Source: Gammaproteobacteria bacterium
Lineage (GTDB): Bacteria; Pseudomonadota; Gammaproteobacteria; UBA9214
NCBI GenBank assembly: GCA_029859555.1
Contig: JAOUCV010000065.1
Coordinates: forward strand, 1 to 9,343
DNA: 9,343 nucleotides
Direction of reading: 5' to 3'
Shown: positions 1-5,421 of the stretch, piece after piece
How the letters are laid out: each line of letters begins with the position of its first letter
Numbering within the stretch: the stretch's first letter is position 1
Translations under genes and position numbers: made by a program
The notes under the pieces: generated by a model
What the model was told of the DNA's origin: nothing
Database searches by the model: none
What the model saw: the letters and a program-made list of their open reading frames with translations, nothing else

Positions 1-1
1 A

Positions 2-466
2 TTACATCTGGGCGAAATCAGCCTGGAGTGCTCGCGGCCAGGTGCGGCAGCAGTCGCCCTCTGGGCAACCCAGCAATTATTACCACTGCATGCAGGTGGG
101 GAATTTTCCCGGGGTCTGGCCCGCTCGTTACTTGCAGCACAAACGCTTTATGGCTACCTGAACAATGACGACCGTTATCTCACAACGATGGTTCCCGAGC
201 TTGATATTGTCGTCTGGGGTGTGCGCGCACAAACTGCCAGCGAGATCTCGCAACGCAACCGTAAGCTGTTCAAGCAGGCCGCCGCAGCAGGATTACACCT
301 GGCGCTGCTCGAGTTACCGGCCACCTTACTGGCCGCACACTGGCCCGCAGTTGACTTTGATAATGAAAGCGTCACCTGCCTGCGTTCCTGCCTTATGAAG
401 CCCGAGCACCTGGACTGGTGCGCGGCTATCTGGCAAATACTCGATGATCTCGGTGGACCTCACTAG
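2..466 (+). CDS. PLP-dependent group II decarboxylase-family protein, C-terminal part (5' end outside window)
   Basis: The reading frame is open from the left edge and ends at TAG 464-466, giving the last 154 residues of a longer protein. The visible part matches the C-terminal domain of PLP-dependent group II amino acid decarboxylases (Pfam PF00282, aspartate aminotransferase fold). It has a GEISLECSRPGAAA stretch near the start, then PELDIVVW, and a CLRSCLMKPEHLDW block near the end. The SRPG segment normally follows the PLP-binding lysine, which must lie upstream, so catalytic competence cannot be judged. Family members decarboxylate glutamate, aromatic amino acids, cysteine sulfinate or aspartate, and some are annotated only as aminotransferase-like. 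The substrate cannot be named from this fragment. The gene is separated from the next plus-strand gene by 254 bases, so co-transcription is uncertain. Confidence 0.85.
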   Translation, partial: LHLGEISLECSRPGAAAVALWATQQLLPLHAGGEFSRGLARSLLAAQTLYGYLNNDDRYLTTMVPELDIVVWGVRAQTASEISQRNRKLFKQAAAAGLHLALLELPATLLAAHWPAVDFDNESVTCLRSCLMKPEHLDWCAAIWQILDDLGGPH

Positions 467-469
467 TAT

Positions 470-510
470 TGTCCTGCCAACCAGCCGCGGCCTGTACTGA
501 ATGCAGGACA
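470..510 (+). repeat. Perfect 8-bp inverted repeat downstream of the decarboxylase gene
   Basis: TGTCCTGC at 470-477 is exactly complementary to GCAGGACA at 503-510. The 25-base loop contains the self-complementary GCCGCGGC. It begins 3 bases after the decarboxylase stop codon, so it may form a 3'-end RNA hairpin that stops or stabilises the transcript. No T-run follows, so it is not a standard intrinsic terminator. The remainder of the gap up to 720 shows no convincing promoter or small gene. Confidence 0.35.
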
Positions 511-708
511 CTGTAGCGACACTTGCACACAGATTGAAAGCGCCTCACCCTGCAAACAGGCATACGCAAGCAGCCGTTCCTGCTGGTACAAATCTTGCGA
601 CAATCAAGTGAGGTGATTTCCATTCAGGCCGGGCGAACTGCTTTATGAGCGGAAATACCATAGCCAGCGGCACCGCTTCGTAAACCGTGCCCACGATATC
701 CGTTCCCC

Positions 709-713
709 GGGAG
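709..713 (+). promoter_or_regulatory. Ribosome binding site of the gcvH-like gene
   Basis: GGGAG lies 7 bases before the ATG at 721. The frame is also open upstream to a TAG at 661-663 but contains no ATG there, so 721 is the well-supported start. Confidence 0.6.
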
Positions 714-720
714 CAACGTT

Positions 721-1101
721 ATGAATACGCCGGAAGATTGCCTGTATAACGAAGGCCACCTGTGGTGCCTGCGCGAAAACGATACAACCGTCCTGATTGG
801 AATCAGTGACAATGCCCAGTCAAATCTCGGAGAGATCAGCTTTATCGAGCTGCCTGACAACGGCAGCATCGTCAGCCAGGGGAAGTCACTGGGTGTCATT
901 GAGTCCATCAAGGTAGTCAACGAGTTGCTCTCACCGGTCAGTGGCACCATCATCGAGTGTAATGACAGCCTCACCGATGACCCCACCACAGTAAACAATG
1001 AACCATACGCAGACGGCTGGATGGTGCGCATTCGCATCGACCCTGAAGAACAACTCGAGACATTGATGGATGCTGCTGAATACCTGGAATATATTTCCTG
1101 A
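721..1101 (+). CDS. gcvH: Glycine cleavage system H-like lipoyl carrier protein
   Basis: This 126-residue protein has the usual length of GcvH and the single lipoyl-domain pattern of the family. It shows EGHLW near the N-terminus, VLIGISDNAQSNLGEISFIELP at about residues 24-45, GVIESIKVV at 59-67, SPVSGTI at 71-77 and YADGWMVRIRI at 96-106. Lys64 in ESIK is the expected lipoylation site. GcvH carries the aminomethyl group between the P, T and L proteins of the cytosolic glycine cleavage complex. Here no gcvP, gcvT or lpd lies next to it. Instead it is followed 44 bases later by an acidic protein of unknown function, so it could be a specialised H-like lipoyl carrier (such carriers are known, for example LbpA of the sulfur-oxidising sHdr pathway). 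Family assignment is firm; the pathway is open. Confidence 0.88.
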   Translation: MNTPEDCLYNEGHLWCLRENDTTVLIGISDNAQSNLGEISFIELPDNGSIVSQGKSLGVIESIKVVNELLSPVSGTIIECNDSLTDDPTTVNNEPYADGWMVRIRIDPEEQLETLMDAAEYLEYIS

Positions 1102-1130
1102 ACACCCGCATCCATCGTAATATAACTACT

Positions 1131-1134
1131 GGAG
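1131..1134 (+). promoter_or_regulatory. Ribosome binding site of the 1146 gene
   Basis: GGAG lies 11 bases before ATG 1146, rather far but usable. It falls in the 44-base gap after the gcvH-like gene, where no promoter is evident, which favours a two-gene operon. Confidence 0.4.
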
Positions 1135-1145
1135 CAGACCCTCGC

Positions 1146-1547
1146 ATGCTGGAATACATCTTCTTCCACAAACCACTACTTGATCGGTTTTTGAAACAAC
1201 TGGAACAACACAATGTCCCTTGCGAAACCAGGGATGATGCCATGGGACTAGTCGTGGCTGTTGCAGAAGATCTCGACGATGCACTCTTCGAGCAGATTGA
1301 TGAATTCTACGAAGCCTTGCTGCAAGATACGCAAGAGTTACTCGATAGTGACAACAATACAAGTGAAAAACACGCCGCAGCAATCTGCCTCAATCTTAAA
1401 AACGGCGACACCGTGGATGCACCGATAAACCCGGCGCTTTTGAAACGGCTGCTGTCTGTTATCAGCTATGAGGAATTGAACGAACTGGTGGAAGCCATTG
1501 TTGATGGCGTTGAGAACCCTGACCGCAGGCCTTTCTGTCAACGCTGA
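1146..1547 (+). CDS. Acidic conserved-looking protein of unknown function, partner of the gcvH-like gene
   Basis: This 133-residue protein is not recognised with confidence. It starts MLEYIFFHKPLLDRFL and has a strongly acidic middle (DDAMG, AEDLDDALFEQIDEFYEALL) that should be mostly alpha-helical. A short segment LNLKNGDTVDAPINPALLKRLL follows, then another acidic helix (SYEELNELVEAIVDGVENP), and it closes with the basic tail DRRPFCQR. There is no signal peptide, no membrane segment and no metal-binding cluster; Cys residues are scattered, with one three residues from the end. The start is supported by GGAG upstream, and the reading frame shows ordinary codon use. It sits 44 bases after a lipoyl-carrier gene on the same strand, which suggests co-expression and perhaps a physical or pathway link. 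That link is inference only. Confidence 0.75.
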   Translation: MLEYIFFHKPLLDRFLKQLEQHNVPCETRDDAMGLVVAVAEDLDDALFEQIDEFYEALLQDTQELLDSDNNTSEKHAAAICLNLKNGDTVDAPINPALLKRLLSVISYEELNELVEAIVDGVENPDRRPFCQR

Positions 1548-1709
1548 CAGGGGCTGCTTACCCGTATGCTGCTTCCAGCTTCAAACAGTTTCTTGCTACA
1601 GATATCAGGTGTGAATGGTTATTCGGCTTTTTGCTGAAGTCACCAACTCCCGGCGCCTGTTTGGGTCGATGGACTCCAGGTCATCAAAGCGGAACAGGTT
1701 TTAGCAGGG

Positions 1710-1725
1710 CAGATATCTTTATCTG
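1710..1725. terminator. Possible hairpin between converging genes
   Basis: CAGATA (1710-1715), TCTT loop, TATCTG (1720-1725) forms a perfect 6-bp stem with a 4-base loop, located between the plus-strand gene ending at 1547 and the minus-strand gene ending at 1748. Neither side has a good T-run, so termination activity is only a guess. A second imperfect stem (TTCGGC TTTTT GCTGAA, 1622-1638) lies nearby. Nothing else is seen in 1548-1747. Confidence 0.25.
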
Positions 1726-1747
1726 TCTTCCTCAATTCCCCGGTATT

Positions 1748-2401
1748 TTATCTACGCCACCAGTCTTTCTGTGCAGCAACAGTGGGCGAAAGCCTGCCCG
1801 CTGCCGGTGGCCGAATCCGCATACTCCAAAAAACCCGTCCCAGCACCAACCCACACAGAAATCCCGCAGCATGTACCGTCGGTATGCCGGGCCAGGCAGT
1901 CTGGGTCAGGAGTGCCTCGCCGGCGTTGATCTCCACAAGGATCTTCATGGCCGCACCCACGCCCGTCAGCAACACCAGCGGATGTCGCCAGTCACGCCAG
2001 AGTTGCAGCAGGCCCACGATCAACAGGCTGTTCAGAATACCGGACAGTCCACAGTAAAATTGCAGTGCGGGATCACCCCACCACAGCCAGGCATCGACAC
2101 CGACGGTGCCGATCAGCAGGGCCAGTGGCAGGCGCCACTGCAGCCGCGCCTCGAACACTGCACCGAGCAACAGCAGTGCGGCGATGTCCCAGCCGGCATG
2201 CACCCGGTCACTGTGTACCCAGTGTGCGGTGACCAGTCGCCACCATTCACCCTGTGCAATTGCTACCCGGTCAAATACCCAGGCCTCGGGCGCCGCCCCG
2301 AGGCCCAGGTATGCGACCACGGCGCCTGCACCCAGCAGCATGGAGCGCCATGGCAGCATGCTGCTGCCATGGCGTGCTCCGGTTTGGAATGATGCACTCA
2401 T
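1748..2401 (-). CDS. rrtA: Rhombosortase (rhomboid-family intramembrane serine protease)
   Basis: This 217-residue polytopic membrane protein resembles rhombosortases, the rhomboid branch that processes GlyGly-CTERM proteins. The GEWWRLVTAHWVHSD segment (residues 51-65) precedes a His motif and transmembrane helix. GLSG at 118-121 provides the nucleophile Ser120, and His177 in VHAAGFLCG is the second catalytic residue. The HxxxN motif of rhomboids (oxyanion hole in GlpG) appears as H68-AGW-D72, with Asp replacing Asn. Several hydrophobic helices span the rest, and the C-terminus is basic. I chose the ATG at 2401 because it overlaps the upstream stop as TAATG, implying translational coupling. 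An ATG at 2443 in the same frame would add 14 polar residues encoded inside the upstream gene. The neighbouring VIT-VWA protein ends in a matching sorting tail and is the likely substrate. Confidence 0.82.
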   Translation of the reverse strand: MSASFQTGARHGSSMLPWRSMLLGAGAVVAYLGLGAAPEAWVFDRVAIAQGEWWRLVTAHWVHSDRVHAGWDIAALLLLGAVFEARLQWRLPLALLIGTVGVDAWLWWGDPALQFYCGLSGILNSLLIVGLLQLWRDWRHPLVLLTGVGAAMKILVEINAGEALLTQTAWPGIPTVHAAGFLCGLVLGRVFWSMRIRPPAAGRLSPTVAAQKDWWRR

Positions 2402-4491
2402 TAGTGAGCCACGCCCGCCTGACGGCGACGCAGTGTGAGCCATACAAGTGGCAACAGCAACAACAGCGTCCAGACATCCAGTGCACCGCTGCCGTTGTGG
2501 CTGGCACGGCTTGATGTGTACATGGGTTGCTGGCTGTCGACCCGACGTGACACGGCCGGCCGCTGTGCACGCTGCTGTCGGGCAGCTTCTTCAATCGCCA
2601 GGCGTTCCTTGTTGCTGCGCTTGATGCCATGCGCATCGAAGACCTCATCACGCACCACGATCATGGCCGTGTAATCGGTTACCAGTCCGTACTCGACACC
2701 CAGATCGACGATCGCCTGTTTCAGATCGGCGTCTTCACCGAAGTCGTTGATCTCCTGCAGTGCTTCCTCAACACGGGCATAGGCCCACAGGCGTTCGATT
2801 TCCGGGTTATCGGTCGCCACCGCCGGAAAGGCAAACCGGGTCCGGTAGCGCTTGTCCTCACCGGAGATGCGTCCGGTGAGCCGGACATCCGCCATGCCGT
2901 CACCCCAGTAATGGCCGAAGACCACGAGTTGCTGGCCCCGGTACAAACTGCCGATCTGTGCCGGGGTGAGATCAGCCGTCTTGATGCCACCAATCTTTAT
3001 TTTCACCCCATGCAGGGCCTCGTGTGTCACCCTGGACGTTGCCGCCAGCAGCTGTCCCACGATGTCGTCACTGCTGGATATGTTCACGGCAAAACCACCC
3101 GAGGCTTTGGCGAGCGCCTCCAGTAACGGACGGTTGGCACTGTTGCCCAGCACGAAGGTGAACAGGCGGACGTCCTTTTTCCTGATGAGTTCGATGAACC
3201 GGCGCTGCCGGGTCTCGCCCACATTGGCTACCCCGTCGGTGACCAGCACCAGGGCACTGGTGCGGTCGGCCTCCAGCGACTTGATGCCCTTGTGAAGACC
3301 GTCATACAGATTGGTGCCGTTACCAGGAGAGATGCCTGCCAGGGCCTGGCTGTAATGCGTCACCGTCTCGGGCGTTGCATTGACAAACCCCGCCGTCAGT
3401 TCACGCGAGCTGTTATTAAAAAGCATGATGCGAAAGCGATCCCCGGCACGCAGCTTTTGCAGTGCGCGCTGCACCCCGTCGGCCAGGGTCGCATACTTGC
3501 CCTGCATGGAACCGGAGATGTCCAGCACAAACACCCAGTCCTTGCCTTCATGGATGGGCTTGAGGTCATCGCCGGGTGTCACCACCATCATGAAGGTACC
3601 GCGCTCACTGCCTGCCGGCCTGTGTGCAACCAGGTCGACGCTACCCGGCAGACCACTCTGGTGACGCCAGTAGACCACCAGGTCTCGATCCAGTGTGAAC
3701 ACGGCAGTGTTTGCAGCAGGCAAAGGCTGGCTCGCTGCCTGCAATCCTTCCGGGTTTGCTGGTGCAGGCAACCCGCCGGCTGCAGGGACACGATTACCCA
3801 GGTGCACCTGCCACTCACCATCGGCCTGCGGCTGGATAACGGCCTGTGGCTGGTTCGGCAGGCGCACGGCTTCTACCGGGTAGGCCGACTTGATGCGCAG
3901 GTCAAAACTGAACTGCCCGGTTACCTGCTCGTTGGCCGTCCAGAAGGCGAGCTTTTCCTCGTCAACACCGCCCTCTTCCAGTGGATAGACATAACGACCG
4001 ATCCCGGTATCCACCGGCGCAGGCTGGAGATACACCAGCCGCACCCGCGTATCCTGTCCGGCGCGCACCGGACTGACCCGTGTCTCGAAGGTCTTGTAAC
4101 TGTCTTTCTCGGTAATGCCGGCATCGCGCCCGGCGGCCTTTTCCTCCTCGTAGAGCTGGCGCGCCTGCTGCCGTTCCAGCACCTCTCCGGTGACCGGCTG
4201 GCCATCGATCCACACGGTCAGTTCAACCACCGAGCCGTGGGCCGGTAGCGGAAACGAGTACCGGGCCTCCAGGTCTCGGTCATGGGGATTGACGAAAACC
4301 TGCTCGACGGTAGTGATGGCGTAACCGTCCTCGATCAACACCTCGACCTGATGGTCGCGGATTTCCAGGGCCGGCAGACTGCCGTCACCGGGTGTTAACA
4401 GGCCAGCAGCCTGCGTGAATCCAGCCAACAGGGACGCCGTCACCAGGACGAGTCCCTGCCAGATGCGCTTGATTCCAGTTTGTCTTTTCAT
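2401..4491 (-). CDS. Exported VIT-VWA domain protein with a GlyGly-CTERM-like tail
   Basis: This 696-residue protein starts with a signal peptide (MKRQ, hydrophobic core, cleavage probably near FTQAA, residues 26-29). A VIT domain follows at about 40-165, and a von Willebrand A domain at about 317-484. The metal site (MIDAS) is complete: DISGS at 324-328, Thr393 in GTNLYDG, and Asp419 in LVTDG. The family-typical YGLVTDYTAMIVV lies at 602-614. The C-terminus has a linker, then SHNGSGALD, a hydrophobic helix, an RRR cluster and AGVAH. This is the layout of a GlyGly-CTERM sorting signal, without an LPXTG motif. A related family (TIGR03788) is a sortase target in marine proteobacteria; here the adjacent enzyme is a rhombosortase. 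ATG 4491 is chosen over an ATG 31 codons upstream because AAGGAG lies 6 bases before it and the signal peptide begins there. It probably mediates adhesion or protein binding at the cell surface, which is inferred. Confidence 0.9.
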   Translation of the reverse strand: MKRQTGIKRIWQGLVLVTASLLAGFTQAAGLLTPGDGSLPALEIRDHQVEVLIEDGYAITTVEQVFVNPHDRDLEARYSFPLPAHGSVVELTVWIDGQPVTGEVLERQQARQLYEEEKAAGRDAGITEKDSYKTFETRVSPVRAGQDTRVRLVYLQPAPVDTGIGRYVYPLEEGGVDEEKLAFWTANEQVTGQFSFDLRIKSAYPVEAVRLPNQPQAVIQPQADGEWQVHLGNRVPAAGGLPAPANPEGLQAASQPLPAANTAVFTLDRDLVVYWRHQSGLPGSVDLVAHRPAGSERGTFMMVVTPGDDLKPIHEGKDWVFVLDISGSMQGKYATLADGVQRALQKLRAGDRFRIMLFNNSSRELTAGFVNATPETVTHYSQALAGISPGNGTNLYDGLHKGIKSLEADRTSALVLVTDGVANVGETRQRRFIELIRKKDVRLFTFVLGNSANRPLLEALAKASGGFAVNISSSDDIVGQLLAATSRVTHEALHGVKIKIGGIKTADLTPAQIGSLYRGQQLVVFGHYWGDGMADVRLTGRISGEDKRYRTRFAFPAVATDNPEIERLWAYARVEEALQEINDFGEDADLKQAIVDLGVEYGLVTDYTAMIVVRDEVFDAHGIKRSNKERLAIEEAARQQRAQRPAVSRRVDSQQPMYTSSRASHNGSGALDVWTLLLLLPLVWLTLRRRQAGVAH
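2404..2496 (-). other. Putative GlyGly-CTERM-type sorting tail of the VIT-VWA protein
   Basis: The last 31 residues comprise NGSG, ALDVWT, a run of Leu with Pro and Trp, and RRRQAGVAH. Small/polar Gly-Ser residues, then one membrane helix, then an Arg cluster is the tripartite pattern recognised by rhombosortase. The motif is a variant, since it has G-S-G rather than a Gly-Gly pair. Confidence 0.6.
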
Positions 4492-4497
4492 GTCTGA

Positions 4498-4503
4498 CTC
4501 CTT
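4498..4503 (-). promoter_or_regulatory. Ribosome binding site deciding the VIT-VWA start
   Basis: Read on the minus strand, AAGGAG precedes ATG 4491 by 6 bases. The longer alternative start at 4584 lies inside a repeated operator site and would put 31 non-signal-like residues before the signal peptide. Confidence 0.75.
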
Positions 4504-4509
4504 ATTAAA

Positions 4510-4522
4510 TGAACGTTGTTCA
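4510..4522. promoter_or_regulatory. TetR-type operator, copy 1
   Basis: TGAAC GTT GTTCA has perfect 5-bp arms around a 3-base centre. It lies just upstream of the VIT-VWA ribosome binding site, in what should be its 5' untranslated region. The centre (GTT) differs from that of the other copies (AGT/ACT). Confidence 0.65.
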
Positions 4523-4577
4523 ATTAAGGGTGGTAAATAGACCCGGAAAGCCAGGTAGTCGCTGCACGGGTCTTTAA

Positions 4578-4590
4578 TAAACACTGTTCA
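4578..4590. promoter_or_regulatory. TetR-type operator, copy 2
   Basis: TAAAC ACT GTTCA matches the reverse complement of the main site except at one arm position. On the minus strand a possible -10 box TATATT (4590-4595) immediately precedes it, which would place the VIT-VWA transcription start inside the site. No good -35 box was found, so the promoter itself is tentative. Confidence 0.6.
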
Positions 4591-4606
4591 ATATATTCGC
4601 CAGGAA

Positions 4607-4634
4607 AACCCACCTGGGTTGATTTAAGTGGGTT
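4607..4634. repeat. Second palindrome in the divergent control region
   Basis: AACCCA-CC-TGGGTT (4607-4620) is an inverted repeat with perfect 6-bp arms. The left arm can alternatively pair with GTGGGTT at 4628-4634 (7 bp, AACCCAC/GTGGGTT). It lies roughly midway between operator copies 2 and 3 and has a different sequence from them, so it may be a site for another regulator or an RNA or DNA hairpin. Confidence 0.4.
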
Positions 4635-4636
4635 AC

Positions 4637-4665
4637 TTGCGTTATGAACAGTGTTCAATTAGAAT
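4637..4665 (+). promoter_or_regulatory. Candidate promoter of the TetR-family gene
   Basis: TTGCGT (4637-4642) and TAGAAT (4660-4665) are separated by 17 bases. The -10 box is good (5 of 6 consensus positions) and the -35 box is weak. Transcription would start near 4672. Operator copy 3 would occupy the spacer and copy 4 the start of the transcript, a typical arrangement for repression by blocking RNA polymerase. Confidence 0.45.
4645..4657. promoter_or_regulatory. TetR-type operator, copy 3
   Basis: TGAAC AGT GTTCA, with perfect arms, is identical to copy 4, including the following AAT. It lies between the proposed -35 and -10 boxes of the TetR gene. Confidence 0.7.
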
Positions 4666-4677
4666 GTAGCACAAGAC

Positions 4678-4690
4678 TGAACAGTGTTCA
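4678..4690. promoter_or_regulatory. TetR-type operator, copy 4
   Basis: TGAAC AGT GTTCA, with perfect arms, starts 33 bases after copy 3, about three helical turns, so both sites face the same side of the DNA. It lies just downstream of the proposed TetR-gene transcription start. Confidence 0.7.
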
Positions 4691-4704
4691 ATATTATTTT
4701 TCCA

Positions 4705-4719
4705 GCCCACCCTGTGGGC
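4705..4719. repeat. Inverted repeat in the TetR-gene leader
   Basis: GCCCAC CCT GTGGGC has perfect 6-bp arms around three bases. It ends 9 bases before the GAGG ribosome binding site (4729-4732), so it could form a small leader hairpin. The CCCAC core resembles part of the 4607-4634 palindrome. Confidence 0.35.
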
Positions 4720-4740
4720 AGTCAGACCGAGGACCCAGGC

Positions 4741-5343
4741 ATGGCACGACGCAGCGATCACAGCCGTGAAGAACTCCGGGAAATGGCCCTCGCGGCCGCT
4801 GAGAAAATAGTGGTGGAACAGGGCTATGATGGCCTCAGCGCCCGCAAGGTCGCGACGGCCATCGGCTATACCGTGGGGACCCTGTACCTGGTCTTCGAAA
4901 ACCTCGATGACCTCATCCTGCACATCAATGCACGTACCCTCGATCGCCTGCATGCAAGTATGATCGAGTCACAGGCACAGTGTGGTGATGCCAGTAACTG
5001 CCTGCTGCAACTGGGACAGGTCTATATCGATTTTGCCGATGAAGATCCACACCGCTGGGCCATGGTATTCGAGCATCGCTTTTCTGAAGATCAGGTAGTG
5101 CCGGCGTGGTACCAGGAAAAGATTGCACGGATGTTTGCACTGGTTGAAGAAGCACTTGAACCGCTGGCCGAACAACATACACGTGCCGAGGTAACACAGG
5201 CATCACGGGCACTGTGGGGGGGTGTGCACGGTATCTGTATCCTGGCACTGGCTGGCAATCTGGGTGTCGCCGGTGTCGATTCGGTGCAGGATTTAACGCA
5301 GACCCTGATCACCAATTATCTCAGGGGTTTCACCGCTCATTGA
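4741..5343 (+). CDS. TetR/AcrR-family transcriptional regulator with WHG-type C-terminal domain
   Basis: This 200-residue protein has the TetR helix-turn-helix at about residues 31-61 (GLSARKVATAIGYTVGTLYLVFENLDDLILHI, split as recognition helix GYTVGTLYLVF). The C-terminal ligand/dimer domain contains DPHRW at 102-106 and WGGVHG at 159-164, the signature of the WHG class of TetR C-terminal domains. Such proteins bind palindromic DNA as dimers and release it on binding a small ligand. The start is ATG 4741 with GAGG 8 bases before it. A GTG in the same frame at 4684 is rejected because it lies inside operator copy 4. The repeated TGAAC-N3-GTTCA sites in its own upstream region make autorepression and control of the divergent VIT-VWA operon likely. 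The following fusion gene is on the same strand 78 bases on and could be read through. The ligand is unknown; a fatty acid derivative is a guess from the neighbour. Confidence 0.88.
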   Translation: MARRSDHSREELREMALAAAEKIVVEQGYDGLSARKVATAIGYTVGTLYLVFENLDDLILHINARTLDRLHASMIESQAQCGDASNCLLQLGQVYIDFADEDPHRWAMVFEHRFSEDQVVPAWYQEKIARMFALVEEALEPLAEQHTRAEVTQASRALWGGVHGICILALAGNLGVAGVDSVQDLTQTLITNYLRGFTAH

Positions 5344-5421
5344 TCGTGCAGTGCCGCCTTGCGGGAAACCGTGAACAGCCAGCAGCACCCACTGTGACAG
5401 GAACCACACAGGCCGCCATCC

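Noticed and set aside
624..1169. Minus-strand open frame of 181 codons
   Set aside because: It is antisense to the gcvH-like gene, whose family match is strong; the translation is Ser-rich and unrecognisable.
1631..2392. Plus-strand open frame of 253 codons opposite the rhombosortase gene
   Set aside because: Its translation is rich in Gln, Pro and His without domains, and the opposite strand encodes a clear rhomboid-family protein with catalytic Ser and His.
2404..2496. LPXTG-type sortase signal in the VIT-VWA tail
   Set aside because: No LPXTG-like motif is present before the hydrophobic helix, and the adjacent enzyme is a rhomboid-family protein, not a sortase.
3292..4248. Plus-strand open frame of 318 codons opposite the VIT-VWA gene
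   Set aside because: It lies wholly antisense to a gene with clear domains and a complete metal site, and its translation has no recognisable domain and an unnatural composition rich in His, Arg and Gln.
4492..4584. 31-codon N-terminal extension of the VIT-VWA protein (start at 4584)
   Set aside because: It would start inside operator copy 2 and place charged and polar residues ahead of a normal signal peptide; a strong AAGGAG supports ATG 4491.
4684..4740. 19-codon extension of the TetR protein from a GTG at 4684
   Set aside because: The GTG lies inside operator copy 4 and the MARRS start at 4741 has its own GAGG site.
5372..5384. Possible fifth operator (TGAACAGCCAGCA) before the fusion gene
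   Set aside because: Only the left half-site matches; the right arm has no GTTCA, so it does not form the palindrome.
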